Counted from the stretch's first letter, positions 9,949 through 19,916 are shown. The stretch is 64,000 nucleotides of DNA from Fodinisporobacter ferrooxydans (GCF_022818495.1 NZ_CP089291.1:1107536-1171535); one strand, 5' to 3'. The notes: a model not told the origin generated them from the sequence alone. Made by a program: numbers and translations.

Positions 9949-10985
9949 TGTATCGGTAATTGTATTTCAACAATCGTACCTTGATTTTTATGACTGATAA
10001 ATTTCATATGGCCTTTGTGATATTGGACGATGTTCAGACTTACCATGATCCCCAATCCAGTACCCTTATCTTTTGTGGTAAAAAAGGCTTGACCCACTTT
10101 ATTGATGTACTCGCTTGAAATTCCACATCCCTGATCCATCACTCGGATCAAAACAAAGTTAGAAAGAGTTCTTGTTTCGACAACAATCTGCCCGCCTTGC
10201 TTCATGGATTCTATCGCGTTTTTGATAATGTTAATAAATACTTGCTTAATTTTGTTTTCCTCACAAATAATAATTGGCCGTTGTGCATGGAATTTTTTGA
10301 TAATTTCCACATTATATAAAATTGCTTGTGTTGAAAGTAATGTAATGATATCGGAAAGAATTACATGCAGATCTTTTTCTTCCATATCCATTTTCTTCGG
10401 CTTTGATAAAAGCAAGAATTCACCTACAATGGAATTGATTCGATCAATTTCCGAAAGAATTAATTCGAGATATTCGATATTTTTCGGTCGCGATTCATTG
10501 ATTCGCATAAGCTGTATAAATCCGCGTAAACTGGTTAAAGGATTGCGAATTTCATGTGCCACTCCTGCAGCCAATTCACCAATAACCGAAAGATTCCCAG
10601 AGTATGTAAGCAACTCTCGATACTGTGTTAAATTGAGCAGTTGTACAACATATGTTCTCTGTTTATCGATTTCTCCTTCATTATGAATCATCGTGATTGT
10701 TACAAGTGTCCAGAGAACCTGGCCCTCTTTATTTACAAAACGCTTTTCCCCTTGATAACTGTACATGCTTCCCTGCGGCAACTCGATATTTTCCGAATCT
10801 TCCGGGTACAACAGTGATTGAAAGCGAATCGTAAGCAACTCCCGCTCTTCGTAACCTAGCATTTCACACAGCGAAGCATTCACTTTTTGGATTTTGCCAT
10901 CTGCTTTGATCACTGCCGTTGCAATAGGAGTGTGCTCTAAAAATTGAATAAAACAAGATTCATTCTCTGAACTCAAATTCCCCAA
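9936..10985 (-). CDS. PAS-domain sensor histidine kinase (sporulation-kinase type)
   Basis: Cytosolic 349-residue kinase: a PAS domain at about 10-118, HisKA with the phosphorylated His144 (GVAHEIRNPLTSLRGF), and HATPase_c with N box (NIIKNAIESM), G1 (DQGCGIS) and G2 (GTGLGIMVS). There are no transmembrane segments and no adjacent response regulator. This matches orphan KinA/KinE-type kinases that feed the Spo0F phosphorelay in Bacilli; the assignment is an inference from architecture. A strong hairpin lies just upstream at 11015-11056. Confidence 0.88.
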   Translation of the reverse strand: MGNLSSENESCFIQFLEHTPIATAVIKADGKIQKVNASLCEMLGYEERELLTIRFQSLLYPEDSENIELPQGSMYSYQGEKRFVNKEGQVLWTLVTITMIHNEGEIDKQRTYVVQLLNLTQYRELLTYSGNLSVIGELAAGVAHEIRNPLTSLRGFIQLMRINESRPKNIEYLELILSEIDRINSIVGEFLLLSKPKKMDMEEKDLHVILSDIITLLSTQAILYNVEIIKKFHAQRPIIICEENKIKQVFINIIKNAIESMKQGGQIVVETRTLSNFVLIRVMDQGCGISSEYINKVGQAFFTTKDKGTGLGIMVSLNIVQYHKGHMKFISHKNQGTIVEIQLPIQSCR

Positions 10986-11014
10986 CCAATATACCCCCGA
11001 CCGTATATGATAAA

Positions 11015-11056
11015 ATAAGCCAAAATAGATGCTTGATAGCGCCTATTTTGGCTTAT
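11015..11056 (-). promoter_or_regulatory. 14-bp-stem hairpin upstream of the histidine kinase
   Basis: Inverted repeat ATAAGCCAAAATAG / CTATTTTGGCTTAT. On the minus strand it is followed by TTTTAT, so it has terminator form, yet no gene on that strand precedes it. It could end a small RNA, attenuate the kinase mRNA, or be a relic. The rest of 11057-11427 is AT-rich and shows no gene; it should hold the YceI promoter. Confidence 0.45.
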
Positions 11057-11427
11057 GTCCAGCTCAAACGCGTTGTCTGGAACATCTTCCAAACGAATCA
11101 TACTTTATATAGCAATACATACCAATAAATATTAATAAATGGAAATTATATATTAAGTATTATTTAGATTTACTAACATGATAAAAAACTTAAACTATTT
11201 TTTATTCCTTTATCATAATAAAGCCTGGAACCAATGTTTTCAATACTCTTATTCTTCCTGCCACGCATTCTATTCCTTTCCGTTACAAAAGTTTATTAAA
11301 AAAACGAAATTACTTACTTGTTTTTTGTATCTATATTATTGTAATATAAATATATAACGAACTTTTTTAATCACGGTTGTTATCAAACAATTATGAAACA
11401 TTCGAATTTAAGGAGGCTGTATTAAGA

Positions 11428-11955
11428 ATGGCAAACTGGGTTTTAGACAAAACACATAGCGGTATTGGCTTTTCTGTACGCCATATGATGATTTCCAACG
11501 TACGTGGTCACTTTAACGAATTTGATGCAACTGTTGCTGTAGAATCTGATGATATTACGACTGCCAGTATTTCTGTAGAAATCGATCCAACAAGTATCGA
11601 CACTCGAAATCAACAGCGGGATGATCATCTTCGTTCCGGTGACTTTTTCCACGTTGGTGAATATCCAAAAATTCATTTTCAAAGTTCCCAATTACGGCAT
11701 GTAGACGGAGAACAATACACTCTCGATGGACAATTGACGATTCTCGGTGTCACAAAACCTCTTACTCTTAACTGTGAAATCACGGGTCCAGCTAAAGACC
11801 CATGGGGAAATGAACGGATTGGCGTTATAGCTACCGGCAGTGTGGATCGAAAAGACTTTGGCCTGACATACAATGCAGTTTTGGAAACAGGCGGCGTGTT
11901 GATCGGCGACACAGTAAAACTTAACATTGAAATGGAATTTGTGAATCAGGGATAA
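11428..11955 (+). CDS. YceI family lipocalin-like protein
   Basis: 175-residue YceI-fold beta-barrel with a long hydrophobic pocket that binds isoprenoid-type lipids in characterised members. It starts ANWVLDKTHSGIGFSVRHMM, the typical first strand. The conserved DVRNxxRDxHL-like segment reads IDTRNQQRDDHLRSGDFF and the C-terminal strand reads GLTYNAVLETGGVLIGD. There is no signal peptide, so it is cytosolic, as usual in Bacilli. The ATG at 11428 has AAGGAGG about 11 nt upstream. It is monocistronic, facing the chemoreceptor gene across a shared terminator. Confidence 0.92.
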   Translation: MANWVLDKTHSGIGFSVRHMMISNVRGHFNEFDATVAVESDDITTASISVEIDPTSIDTRNQQRDDHLRSGDFFHVGEYPKIHFQSSQLRHVDGEQYTLDGQLTILGVTKPLTLNCEITGPAKDPWGNERIGVIATGSVDRKDFGLTYNAVLETGGVLIGDTVKLNIEMEFVNQG

Positions 11956-12041
11956 TTCGCATCATTTAAAGAAATATTCATAGTCACTTTCCATAGCTTA
12001 TAGTGTCTCTGTGGATACGTATCACGGAGAGAATTGAAAAA

Positions 12042-12073
12042 GGGGCTGTTCCAAGTTGTTTTGGAATAGCCCC
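12042..12073. terminator. bidirectional terminator between YceI and MCP genes
   Basis: 13-bp stem GGGGCTGTTCCAA / TTGGAATAGCCCC (one mismatch), with TTTTT on the minus side and a T-rich tract on the plus side, between convergent genes. Confidence 0.8.
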
Positions 12074-12085
12074 CTCGATTTTATT

Positions 12086-13303
12086 TTACCTTTTGCGGTT
12101 TTCTGTCAAATGGAACTGGTTGACCAGCAGCAGCAACGATCGAGTAATCGACTCTACATTACCGGAAGTGCCGCGTACATGCAGCATGTTCTGTTGTAGA
12201 TCCTGTACCATGCTCTCTACTTCCGCGGAAATTTTCCGATTCTCGATGCTCACATCGGCAATTTTCTCCATCAGTGCAACCACTTCACTCACCACTTGTG
12301 TCTTTTGTGTATCATGTGCACTCGCACTGTTTAAAATTTCCGAAGCAGTAGCGACGATCTGTGTGCCCTCTGCCACTACATTCGTACCTTCCTCCATCGA
12401 CACAAATGCCTCCTTTGCTTGTTGACCGATATGCCCCAACGTCTCGTTAATCTGCATCGTCGACTGCCTGGTAACGTCAGCCAGCTTGCGTATTTCCCCG
12501 GCAACCACAGCAAAGCCTTTGCCGTACTCTCCTACTCGCGCTGCTTCTATAGAAGCATTTAAGGAGAGAAGGTTCGTCTGTGTCGATATCTCTTCAATGA
12601 CCTGCAATAGGTTGCTGATCTCCTGTGTCGTTTCCAGAAACGTCCGAATGGATTGATTTGTTTCCTCCACTTTATGCTGAATATGCTGCATCTTATCGCC
12701 GATGTGTTCGACTTCATCCTGTGCGACGGCAATTTGATCAGAGGCCTTCTGCTCCAATTCGCGCAGCGTGCTGCTCATATGCAGAGACACATCTTTCGCA
12801 TTATCAATATCCTTCAGTTGGTACCGGATCCCCCGAATCATGTCATGAATTTTACTGCTTACCCGTTCGGTTGCCGCTTCCGTCGATACTGTCGATTCGT
12901 TTAACAGATACTGACTTTCTTGAACATCAATTGCCGCTTGTTTGACACGAAGCATAATCCCTTCAAGCGAATCAATCATATTGTTAATCCATTTCGCCAA
13001 CTCACGTGTCTCGTCATTGCCGAATTCCTGAATATTCAGCCGTTGCGTTAAATCTCCCTTACCCTCCGCATTGATCCGGATAAATTTGGCAAGCTTGTGC
13101 AAATGCTCCACGATCGGGCGGAGTCGTTTTTTTTCGACCATGGAGGAAGTTATTAGACCGTATGCCAGATTAACAATACCAAATAACAGCCCACCTAAAA
13201 GACTCGGAACCTGCTTTGGCAAACTGAAGAATACTGCTGAATTTAGCAGGACATAGCCAAGTACAGACCATATATGTACCTGTTCTGGAGATATGCGTGA
13301 GAT
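12086..13303 (-). CDS. chemoreceptor-like protein (two TM, HAMP, MCP signalling domain) without extracellular sensor
   Basis: A HAMP domain (about GDLTQRL to NNMIDSLEG) and an MCP signalling hairpin ([20 protein letters not shown]) follow a short membrane hairpin, with no periplasmic domain. The first usual start codon is TTG at 13222 (378 aa), but the frame stays open upstream and encodes a second hydrophobic helix ([18 protein letters not shown]). The only good ribosome site, GGAGG, lies at the end of the transpeptidase gene, 6 nt before an ATC codon at 13303 directly after that gene's TAG. I give 13303 as the left limit of the frame; the true start may be ATC, ATA (13294) or TTG (13222). 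It probably forms an operon with the transpeptidase. Confidence 0.75.
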   Translation of the reverse strand: MSRISPEQVHIWSVLGYVLLNSAVFFSLPKQVPSLLGGLLFGIVNLAYGLITSSMVEKKRLRPIVEHLHKLAKFIRINAEGKGDLTQRLNIQEFGNDETRELAKWINNMIDSLEGIMLRVKQAAIDVQESQYLLNESTVSTEAATERVSSKIHDMIRGIRYQLKDIDNAKDVSLHMSSTLRELEQKASDQIAVAQDEVEHIGDKMQHIQHKVEETNQSIRTFLETTQEISNLLQVIEEISTQTNLLSLNASIEAARVGEYGKGFAVVAGEIRKLADVTRQSTMQINETLGHIGQQAKEAFVSMEEGTNVVAEGTQIVATASEILNSASAHDTQKTQVVSEVVALMEKIADVSIENRKISAEVESMVQDLQQNMLHVRGTSGNVESITRSLLLLVNQFHLTENRKR

Positions 13304-14395
13304 CTAATACCTCCAATTGTAATACACTCCCTTTGTCTCTTCCTTTTCAGGATTCTGGATATCTCCCAAACTTGGGAGCCCCGATTGAAAAGTAGCTTGT
13401 GATGGTGTACCGCTTTTCATTTTGAAAGGCGTGCCGATGGAGATATACGGATAGAGAGTTTCAATGTCGCGATTCCTCATACGCAAACAACCATGAGTGA
13501 TTCCTTTTTCACCAATATATTGGGGTTGGTTGGTTCCATGAATCGCATAATCCGCTTGGAGCTGAAGCCCCCTTGTACCAAGTGCCCCCGTACCGCCATT
13601 GGGGTTAATCACTCGTTTTGATACTGTACTTTCCGAAAAAGGGATAGAAGTACCTGAAGCAACCGGATACAGGGCTAATATTTCATTCCCTCTCGCAACT
13701 CCTAATTGATTTGTTTTAGGATAATAATCAAGCTCCAACAATCCATCTGAAAATGTGGAAACCTTGTTATCGAAGGAAAGTTCATAGAAATGATTACCGA
13801 GGGAATATGAAACTCCATTCGGTATAAAACTCAGCCAATTATCTGGAGTGCGGGATGTTAACTCTGAAAGATCTTTAGGAAATCTCCCTTTTTCTTGCTT
13901 AAATCTTTCTATGGCATTCTCAACAACTAATAGAGGAAGTTCATTCGGCGAAGTCTTTACAGATTTCCTGTCTGTACTTTGTCCAAAAAAACGTTCAATT
14001 TTGGTACTGCTGTATTCATACTTAATTGAATGCAGAAAGTAATGCCTGTACCACCAACTGAGTAAAAATAACATCGCTGCAAAAAATGCCAAGAAGAGAA
14101 GAATCCCTAATACATATGGCAAAAAGCGATTCCTCATCTTCTCCTTTGGTTGCTCCATGTCCAACTCAGATGATATCATCCTTAGCTTTCCGATAGAAGC
14201 CAAATTCCCGTCTTTTGCAGCTCTTTCATACTGTTCGATCGCTGCACCAATCTTCCCTTCTTTCTCAAGTTCTTTGGCATATTCATATCGCATATTGGAG
14301 TCCTTTGGGAAGAAGCGCAGATACTTTTGGAAGAAAAAAAGATCATGCTGCGAAAGATACAAGCCTTCCTTTATTTTCAAAAAGTTTCGCTTCAA
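13304..14395 (-). CDS. L,D-transpeptidase (YkuD) with N-terminal TPR-like region and TM anchor
   Basis: Cell-wall enzyme of 363 residues that makes 3-3 crosslinks or processes peptidoglycan stems. Residues 1-75 are a cytosolic TPR-like helical repeat (NMRYEYAKELEKEGKIGAAI). One TM helix lies at about 90-113, followed by an extracellular linker and the YkuD domain with IHGTNQP and the catalytic motif THGCLRM (Cys303; the common form is SHGC). It lies directly upstream of a chemoreceptor-like gene, whose ribosome site lies in its last codons. The N-terminal cytosolic repeats could couple wall synthesis to an internal partner (inference). Confidence 0.88.
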   Translation of the reverse strand: MKRNFLKIKEGLYLSQHDLFFFQKYLRFFPKDSNMRYEYAKELEKEGKIGAAIEQYERAAKDGNLASIGKLRMISSELDMEQPKEKMRNRFLPYVLGILLFLAFFAAMLFLLSWWYRHYFLHSIKYEYSSTKIERFFGQSTDRKSVKTSPNELPLLVVENAIERFKQEKGRFPKDLSELTSRTPDNWLSFIPNGVSYSLGNHFYELSFDNKVSTFSDGLLELDYYPKTNQLGVARGNEILALYPVASGTSIPFSESTVSKRVINPNGGTGALGTRGLQLQADYAIHGTNQPQYIGEKGITHGCLRMRNRDIETLYPYISIGTPFKMKSGTPSQATFQSGLPSLGDIQNPEKEETKGVYYNWRY

Positions 14396-14702
14396 TCGTA
14401 TCCACCCTTAATGTTTTAAATGAACTGTATACTCAAGAATATGCTTTTAATTTTGAGAAACATGCCTGTTTTTTGTTTTTTTACTCGAAACAGAACTACT
14501 CCACCAGTGCAATCGAAAGTGGAGTGGTTCTGTAGTAATTATTTTTTGTTGATCGTTAGTCGCTGTCAATATAAAAAAGGGACTGGTCAATTGGAACAGG
14601 ACAACGTCCCCCGCCCATACACTGTTGCTAGAAAAAAGCATTTTAGTGCTTGTTCAAAAAGTAGTTATAGGCTTACATTTCAAAAAAGGGTGTGCTGCAT
14701 GT
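14396..14702. other. intergenic region with hairpin and a solitary MITE end
   Basis: About 300 bp between divergent cell-wall genes. It holds a 15-bp imperfect inverted repeat (14490-14533, ACAGAACTACTCCAC / GTGGAGTGGTTCTGT). At about 14645-14668 it carries a stretch matching the outer end of the 155-bp MITE found at 25108 and 32028 (AGTGCTTGTTCAAAAAGTAG against AGTGCGTGTTCAAAAAGTGG). No gene seen. Confidence 0.55.
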
Positions 14703-15530
14703 ATGTCGATATTGCCAATCCTAACATTAGGTTCTACAGGCCGATATGTACAATTGCTGCAAATGGGTCTTGACGGGTTAGCCCTTAATTATAATGGCTT
14801 TGCGATTGATGGTGTTTTGGATATACGGACACGAGATGCATTGCTAAATTTTAAAGACCGGTTTGATTTGCCGCATGTAGGTGTTGTCGATTCTGTTACA
14901 TGGAAAATTTTAATTGAGAATGTGAAAGCAGTACAAAAATTACTGAATTCCAACGGATATCATTCCGGATATCCCGATGGATGGTTTGGTCCCACTACAA
15001 CAGCGGCAGTAAAAAAATTTCAAACTGACAATCAGCTTTATCCATCAGGAATTGTTGACCCCAGGACAAGGCAGAGATTGTTTAACCCACATCCAAAGGA
15101 TCATTATGAATATCTTCCAAGTTCAAATGCTTTACGTTCGCTAAATCCGCATGTCGCTTCCATGGCCACAAGATTTCTCGAATTAACGCGAGCAAATCAG
15201 TTGGATGTCCATATTTATGCAGCGTTTAGAAGTTGGGATGAAGAAGATCGGCTATTTGCCCAAGGCAGATGGACGCCAGGCAATATTGTTACGAACGCCA
15301 GAGGTGGAGACTCGTATCACAACTGGGGATTAGCGTTTGATGCTGCACCTTATGAAAACGGAATGATATCGAATGATGTGGAAAAATTTAAAAGAATGGG
15401 CCAATTGGGATTACAAGTGGGCCTGGAATGGGGCGGCAATTTTAAAAGTATTGTTGATTATCCGCATTTTCAATTTACATTTGGATTGAATACCTGGGAT
15501 CTTCTGAATGGCGTCAGACCGCCTGCATAG
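14703..15530 (+). CDS. peptidoglycan-binding M15 peptidase (CwlK/VanY type)
   Basis: 275-residue wall hydrolase: two PG_binding_1 repeats (about 8-62 and 78-135; the second has GYPDGWFGPTTTAAVKKFQ) followed by an M15 L-Ala-D-Glu/DD-carboxypeptidase domain. The zinc site is visible as SYHNWGLAFDAAP (His and Asp) and DYPHFQF (His). There is no signal peptide from this start. The frame stays open 78 nt upstream, but that extension partly encodes MITE-derived sequence, so I prefer the ATG at 14703, which has an AAAGGGTG-like site. Phage endolysins share this architecture, but no phage genes are nearby. Confidence 0.85.
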   Translation: MSILPILTLGSTGRYVQLLQMGLDGLALNYNGFAIDGVLDIRTRDALLNFKDRFDLPHVGVVDSVTWKILIENVKAVQKLLNSNGYHSGYPDGWFGPTTTAAVKKFQTDNQLYPSGIVDPRTRQRLFNPHPKDHYEYLPSSNALRSLNPHVASMATRFLELTRANQLDVHIYAAFRSWDEEDRLFAQGRWTPGNIVTNARGGDSYHNWGLAFDAAPYENGMISNDVEKFKRMGQLGLQVGLEWGGNFKSIVDYPHFQFTFGLNTWDLLNGVRPPA

Positions 15531-15624
15531 TCCAACAGTAGAATTTGGCGATTTTTGGGCAAGCTGCTTTCTGTGTCACCTATTTCTACATTTCGAGCAT
15601 TGAAAACACATGCCGCAAAAACTA

Positions 15625-15658
15625 GAGCATGGACAAAAATCCATGCTCGCCCGTTTTT
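15625..15658 (+). terminator. intrinsic terminator after the M15 peptidase gene
   Basis: Stem GAGCATGGA / TCCATGCTC with an AAAAA-rich loop, followed by GCCCGTTTTT. Confidence 0.75.
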
Positions 15659-15703
15659 ATTCAATCTGTTTGTTGAATGTCACTTTATACGGCGATTTTG
15701 CCG

Positions 15704-17584
15704 TTACACCATGATTTTGCAAATGTCATTCGTAAACTCTACCGGATCATAGATTGGCAATCCCTCAATTAAAAGCGCCTGATTGTACAGCAGATGTGTG
15801 TATAAATTTAATTTCTCTTGATCTTTTTCATAGGCATCTTTCAGTGATTGGAACACCTCATGATTCGTATTAATTTCCAAGACTTTGTCAGCTTTTATAT
15901 TTTGGTTGCCCGGCATTGCGTTGAGTATTTTTTCCATTTCGATCGTTACTTCGCCGTCCGTCGATAAACATACAGGATGTGTCTTTAATCGTTTTGACGC
16001 CCGCACATCTTTTACTTTATCTGATAATATCTGTTTCATATAGCCAAGCAGGTCTTTGTTTTCTTGCTCTTCCGATTCGGTATTCTTGTGACTGTCTTCT
16101 GCTTCAATCCCCAAATCACCGCTAGATACCGATTTGAATTCTTTATCTTTATATGTCATTACCATTTTGATTGCGAACTCATCGATATCGTCGGTGAAAT
16201 ATAAAATTTCATATCCTTTTTCCGCTACCAACTCTGTCTGTGGCAATTTTTCAATTCTTTCATACGTTTCTCCAGAAGCGTAATAAATATATTTTTGATC
16301 TTCAGGCATTCTTGATACATACTCATCCAATGTTACCACCTTCTTCTCTTTGGATGAGTAGAACATCAACAAGTCCTGCAATGTTTCTTTATTACTTCCA
16401 AAATCACTGTAAATCCCATATTTTAACTGTCTTCCGAATGACTGATAAAATTCTTCATACTTTTCTCTTTCATTCTTTAACAAACTTTGCAATTCACTTT
16501 TTATTTTTTTGTTTATGTTCTTGGCAATTAACTTCAATTGTCGATCATGTTGTAAAATCTCTCTGGATATATTCAGGGACAGATCTTCCGAATCGACCAT
16601 TCCTTTGACAAAGCTAAAATAGTCCGGGAGTAAATCCGAGCATTTATTCATAATCAATACGCCATTTGAATAGAGCTCTAACCCCTTTTCATATTCCTTT
16701 GTATAATAGTCAAACGGTGTTTTTTCCGGAATAAATAAAATTGCATTGTAGCGCACTGCACCGTCTACACTGATGTGGATATGTTTGATCGGTTTGTCAA
16801 AACCGTAACGCTTTTCCGAGTAAAAATTCTCATAATCTTCAGCGGTAAGCTCACTTTTATTCTTTCTCCAAATCGGAACCATACTATTTATAATCTGTTC
16901 TTCACGGTAATCCTCAAATTCGTTCTCGCTGCCTTCTTTAAGCTTCCTTTCCGTAACATCCATTTTGATCGGATATCGAATGAAATCCGAATATTTTTTT
17001 ATGATCGATTTTAATCGATACTCCTCAAGGTACTCGTCATAGTTTTCATCTTCTGTATTCTCTTTGATTTTCAGAAGAATCTCTGTCCCAACTGAATCTT
17101 TCTCATATGGCTCGATCGTGTATCCATCCGCACCCGTCGATTCCCACTTGAAAGCTTCATCGCTCCCTAAAGCCTTGCTGATTACAGTAACTACGTCAGC
17201 TACCATAAAAGCTGAATAAAATCCGACTCCAAATTGACCGATGATATCATATCCATCTTTCGACTCATTTTCATTTTTAAATGCTAAAGAACCGCTTTTG
17301 GCAATGATTCCAAGGTTATTTTCCAGTTCTTCTTTTGTCATCCCGATCCCGGTATCGGAGATTTTCAATGTTCTGTTTTCCTTGTCAGCAACCAATTTTA
17401 TATAGTAGCTGTCTTTATCGAAACTTAAGGTGTCGTCCGTTAAAGCTTTGTAATAAATTTTGTCAATGGCGTCGCTAGCATTCGAGATTAACTCTCTTAA
17501 AAAAATCTCCTTATGGGAATAAATGGAGTTAATCATCATTTCCAGCAGTCGTTTCGATTCTGCCTGAAACTGTTTCTTTTCCAC
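15704..17584 (-). CDS. htpG: molecular chaperone HtpG (HSP90)
   Basis: Cytosolic ATP-dependent chaperone, 626 residues from the GTG at 17584. That start has AAGGAGAG 7 nt upstream and gives the family N-terminus [16 protein letters not shown]. The GHKL ATPase motifs are [23 protein letters not shown] and [14 protein letters not shown]; middle and dimerisation domains follow to the end. Length is normal. A perfect CIRCE operator lies about 85 nt upstream, predicting HrcA repression. In Bacillus subtilis htpG is outside the HrcA regulon, so the control here is different. Confidence 0.97.
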   Translation of the reverse strand: MEKKQFQAESKRLLEMMINSIYSHKEIFLRELISNASDAIDKIYYKALTDDTLSFDKDSYYIKLVADKENRTLKISDTGIGMTKEELENNLGIIAKSGSLAFKNENESKDGYDIIGQFGVGFYSAFMVADVVTVISKALGSDEAFKWESTGADGYTIEPYEKDSVGTEILLKIKENTEDENYDEYLEEYRLKSIIKKYSDFIRYPIKMDVTERKLKEGSENEFEDYREEQIINSMVPIWRKNKSELTAEDYENFYSEKRYGFDKPIKHIHISVDGAVRYNAILFIPEKTPFDYYTKEYEKGLELYSNGVLIMNKCSDLLPDYFSFVKGMVDSEDLSLNISREILQHDRQLKLIAKNINKKIKSELQSLLKNEREKYEEFYQSFGRQLKYGIYSDFGSNKETLQDLLMFYSSKEKKVVTLDEYVSRMPEDQKYIYYASGETYERIEKLPQTELVAEKGYEILYFTDDIDEFAIKMVMTYKDKEFKSVSSGDLGIEAEDSHKNTESEEQENKDLLGYMKQILSDKVKDVRASKRLKTHPVCLSTDGEVTIEMEKILNAMPGNQNIKADKVLEINTNHEVFQSLKDAYEKDQEKLNLYTHLLYNQALLIEGLPIYDPVEFTNDICKIMV

Positions 17585-17668
17585 TATAATCTCTCCTTCC
17601 AATATATCGCCTACCTCGGGCATACGATCTATGCATGCAATACGTATCATTCTACAGCTGTCAAATCA

Positions 17669-17695
17669 TTAGCACTCTAACGGTTTGAGTGCTAA
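17669..17695 (-). promoter_or_regulatory. CIRCE operator (HrcA binding site) upstream of htpG
   Basis: Exact match to the consensus TTAGCACTC-N9-GAGTGCTAA with the spacer TAACGGTTT. It lies between the inferred promoter and the htpG start. Confidence 0.95.
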
Positions 17696-17703
17696 TCACT
17701 ATT

Positions 17704-17732
17704 TAAATACCATATACTGTAGTTTGCGTCAA
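17704..17732 (-). promoter_or_regulatory. candidate sigma-A promoter of htpG
   Basis: Minus strand TTGACG, 17 nt, TATTTA. It ends 8 nt before the CIRCE, so CIRCE would overlap the transcription start, its usual position. The -10 is a weak match. A TTGACA also lies just downstream of CIRCE, without a good -10. Confidence 0.5.
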
Positions 17733-17746
17733 TATGCTAGAGGTTA

Positions 17747-17776
17747 AACCCTTACTTTTTTCATCAGTAAAGGGTT
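17747..17776. terminator. hairpin after the GntR/ABC operon
   Basis: AACCCTTACT / AGTAAAGGGTT. The T-run lies on the plus side, so as a terminator of the minus-strand operon it is imperfect. Confidence 0.4.
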
Positions 17777-17829
17777 CTTTGTTTTTTAATATGTCGATTA
17801 TATAAGTCCCTCTCGGAATAAGTCTCGAC

Positions 17830-19071
17830 TTAGGCACCAAGCGAGATGCTATAAATCTGCAGATTGCCCAATTCTTTATTGTCTTTCCGGGAAACAATTC
17901 CCCGATAGACAATCTTCCCTGTGTTCAGTTCGGCAATATCTATCATGGGATCGGCAAAACGATTCTTTTTTGAAGTAACAATCATATACAATCGGTTGTT
18001 GGCGATTTTTGAAACACTAACTATCTCCGCGTTCGCTTGAAGATCTTTAAGCGGGATTATAAGATCGCTGCTGATCTTCTTTTCAGAAAGGCTATATCGG
18101 ATCACCCGTGGTCCCTTTGGATCCGCCGTTGATATAAGGAACAGATCGTCCCCATTTTGACTGATTGCAGGCGGTGCTATGGATTGCAAAAGTTCATTTA
18201 CGAGCTTACTTTCCACCCTCGACAACTTGCCGCTTTTTATGTCATAAACAAATAGCTCACGGCTGTTCACAGTATTAGCTTTTGCCGCATAAGGCCTTGA
18301 CGATTCTGTAGTCAATCCATTTGTCATCCATCCATTATTGTCATGCACCATTTGAAAAACTATATAGTTGCTCGGTTTTTTTAAAGCATCCGTTTCATTG
18401 ATTCCACTGATGACTCCCTGTTTGCTTTCACCTGAAGAAGCATAGGACAAGATCGAATGATCCGCCACAACCTTCTTCTTGTTCAGGTCCAACGTGTAAA
18501 GGTGAACAACCGGACCTTGCCCCGTCGCCTGATTCGTATTGTAATTCAGCGTCAACAGTTTCATAAACTGTCCGCCGACCTGGACATTATACGCGTTGAC
18601 AAACTCATGTGGATTCTGTTTCGGCATCTTAACCTCGAAAGATAAACTGTCTTTCTGTTTTTTGTCGTATATGGAGACGTTGATGCGAAAATCGGATTGG
18701 CCTTGCGAATTGATATTCGCATACCCGATTACTCGACTATCCACATAGAAAGCATTCGGATTTTGTTTTCCTCTCATGAATTGAGGATATTGTTTCGCCA
18801 TCTCCTTCAGCCTCTGGGTGGAATAATAATAGGAGTCCAATGACTTCCAAAACGACTGGTCGCTTTGATATGTACTTCCCTTTGTACTGATGGTGACCGC
18901 ATCATACTTGTAATTTCCTTTAAGCTTAATTCCGGACGCTACCTGCCCATTGCCCTTCTGCGTTTTTATATAGTACTCCGGATGACCACCTACAGATGCC
19001 TCCGCGTAATAGATGCCTATCGTGAAAACGATAAACGGGATAAGCACGGCCAGTTTCCAATAACGTTTCAT
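17830..19071 (-). CDS. exported/membrane-anchored protein of an ABC operon, unknown function
   Basis: 413 residues from the ATG at 19071 (GGGGGG ribosome site). The first 26 residues form a signal peptide or anchor (LAVLIPFIVFTIGIYYAEA). The rest is beta-rich with repeated blocks such as HLYTLDLNKKKVVA and FVYDIKSGKLSRV, which resemble blades of a beta-propeller. I cannot assign a family. It is the last gene of a GntR-ATPase-permease operon and starts a few nt after the permease. It probably acts outside the membrane with the transporter (inference). Confidence 0.7.
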   Translation of the reverse strand: MKRYWKLAVLIPFIVFTIGIYYAEASVGGHPEYYIKTQKGNGQVASGIKLKGNYKYDAVTISTKGSTYQSDQSFWKSLDSYYYSTQRLKEMAKQYPQFMRGKQNPNAFYVDSRVIGYANINSQGQSDFRINVSIYDKKQKDSLSFEVKMPKQNPHEFVNAYNVQVGGQFMKLLTLNYNTNQATGQGPVVHLYTLDLNKKKVVADHSILSYASSGESKQGVISGINETDALKKPSNYIVFQMVHDNNGWMTNGLTTESSRPYAAKANTVNSRELFVYDIKSGKLSRVESKLVNELLQSIAPPAISQNGDDLFLISTADPKGPRVIRYSLSEKKISSDLIIPLKDLQANAEIVSVSKIANNRLYMIVTSKKNRFADPMIDIAELNTGKIVYRGIVSRKDNKELGNLQIYSISLGA

Positions 19072-19082
19072 TTGTTTCCCCC

Positions 19083-19916
19083 CTATACGCTTATTTTCTT
19101 TTGCAGCAAATAGTAACTGAACCACAACGAGCAACCGGTGATCAAAATCCCGACAGCGATTTCCATTCTGACAATTTCACTGGGGTAAAAGTAATCCGGA
19201 TACCATTTTCCCGCAATCAGTACTGGAAATAGGAAAATAAAGCCGGCAGCGATTCCATAAATGATCCCCGCTATCATTCCTTTCAATCGAAAGCTTCGTT
19301 CCAGTAGAATCGCTGTAAATACGACAATCACTCCCATCAGTCCCGCACCGTAATACAAGAGAAATTGAATGAAGTACATGGGAATAAGAACACTCATCAG
19401 GGAATTCATTCGTATCAGATCTATGATGGATACGGAATCCCTTAATTCACGGGGAACTATAAAATTGAAAGCAAGTATCTCCAGTTGAAGAATCAGCACT
19501 TGAAAAGCGACAAGCCCCAAAACAAACAGAAAAATAGCGCTGATCTTGGCAAAGTAGACGTTCATCCTTGAAGTCGGCAGCATAAGAAGCCGGTAGATGA
19601 ATGTATTCTTCCCGAACCACTCCCGATACCAAACCAGGAAACTATACAACAAGAGCGCTGCAATACACAATTCGATAGGAGCCGTAAACCATAATGTTTT
19701 GCTGTAATTTAAAAAGCTGGCTGTTTCAAAATGAGCCGCATATTCGGCTGCTGATATGGAATGATCGCGAATCGCAGCATTCGCCCGGTTCATGAATGCA
19801 TTGGCAAATAAGAAAACGCCGGTAAATTGCGAAAAAAAGGTCACGAGCCACAATACGGCATAGTATTTTCCAAACCGGTGAATCTCCCAATTTAGAAGTT
19901 TCCCATAACGATTCAT
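19083..19916 (-). CDS. ABC transporter permease (YtrC/D-like)
   Basis: 277-residue integral membrane protein with about six hydrophobic helices and an amphipathic N-terminus (YGKLLNWEIHRFGKYYAVLW), as in ABC-2-type permeases next to YtrA regulators. It overlaps the ATPase stop by 4 nt, indicating translational coupling. The substrate is unknown; Ytr-type systems respond to cell-wall stress or acetoin-linked signals in Bacillus. Confidence 0.8.
   Translation of the reverse strand: MNRYGKLLNWEIHRFGKYYAVLWLVTFFSQFTGVFLFANAFMNRANAAIRDHSISAAEYAAHFETASFLNYSKTLWFTAPIELCIAALLLYSFLVWYREWFGKNTFIYRLLMLPTSRMNVYFAKISAIFLFVLGLVAFQVLILQLEILAFNFIVPRELRDSVSIIDLIRMNSLMSVLIPMYFIQFLLYYGAGLMGVIVVFTAILLERSFRLKGMIAGIIYGIAAGFIFLFPVLIAGKWYPDYFYPSEIVRMEIAVGILITGCSLWFSYYLLQKKISV

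Noticed and set aside
17585-17650. ATG starts upstream of the GTG in htpG
   Set aside because: The GTG has AAGGAGAG at correct spacing and gives the family N-terminus.
17703-17912. 69-codon minus-strand ORF after the exported protein
   Set aside because: It overlaps the end of the exported-protein gene in another frame and has no supporting signal.
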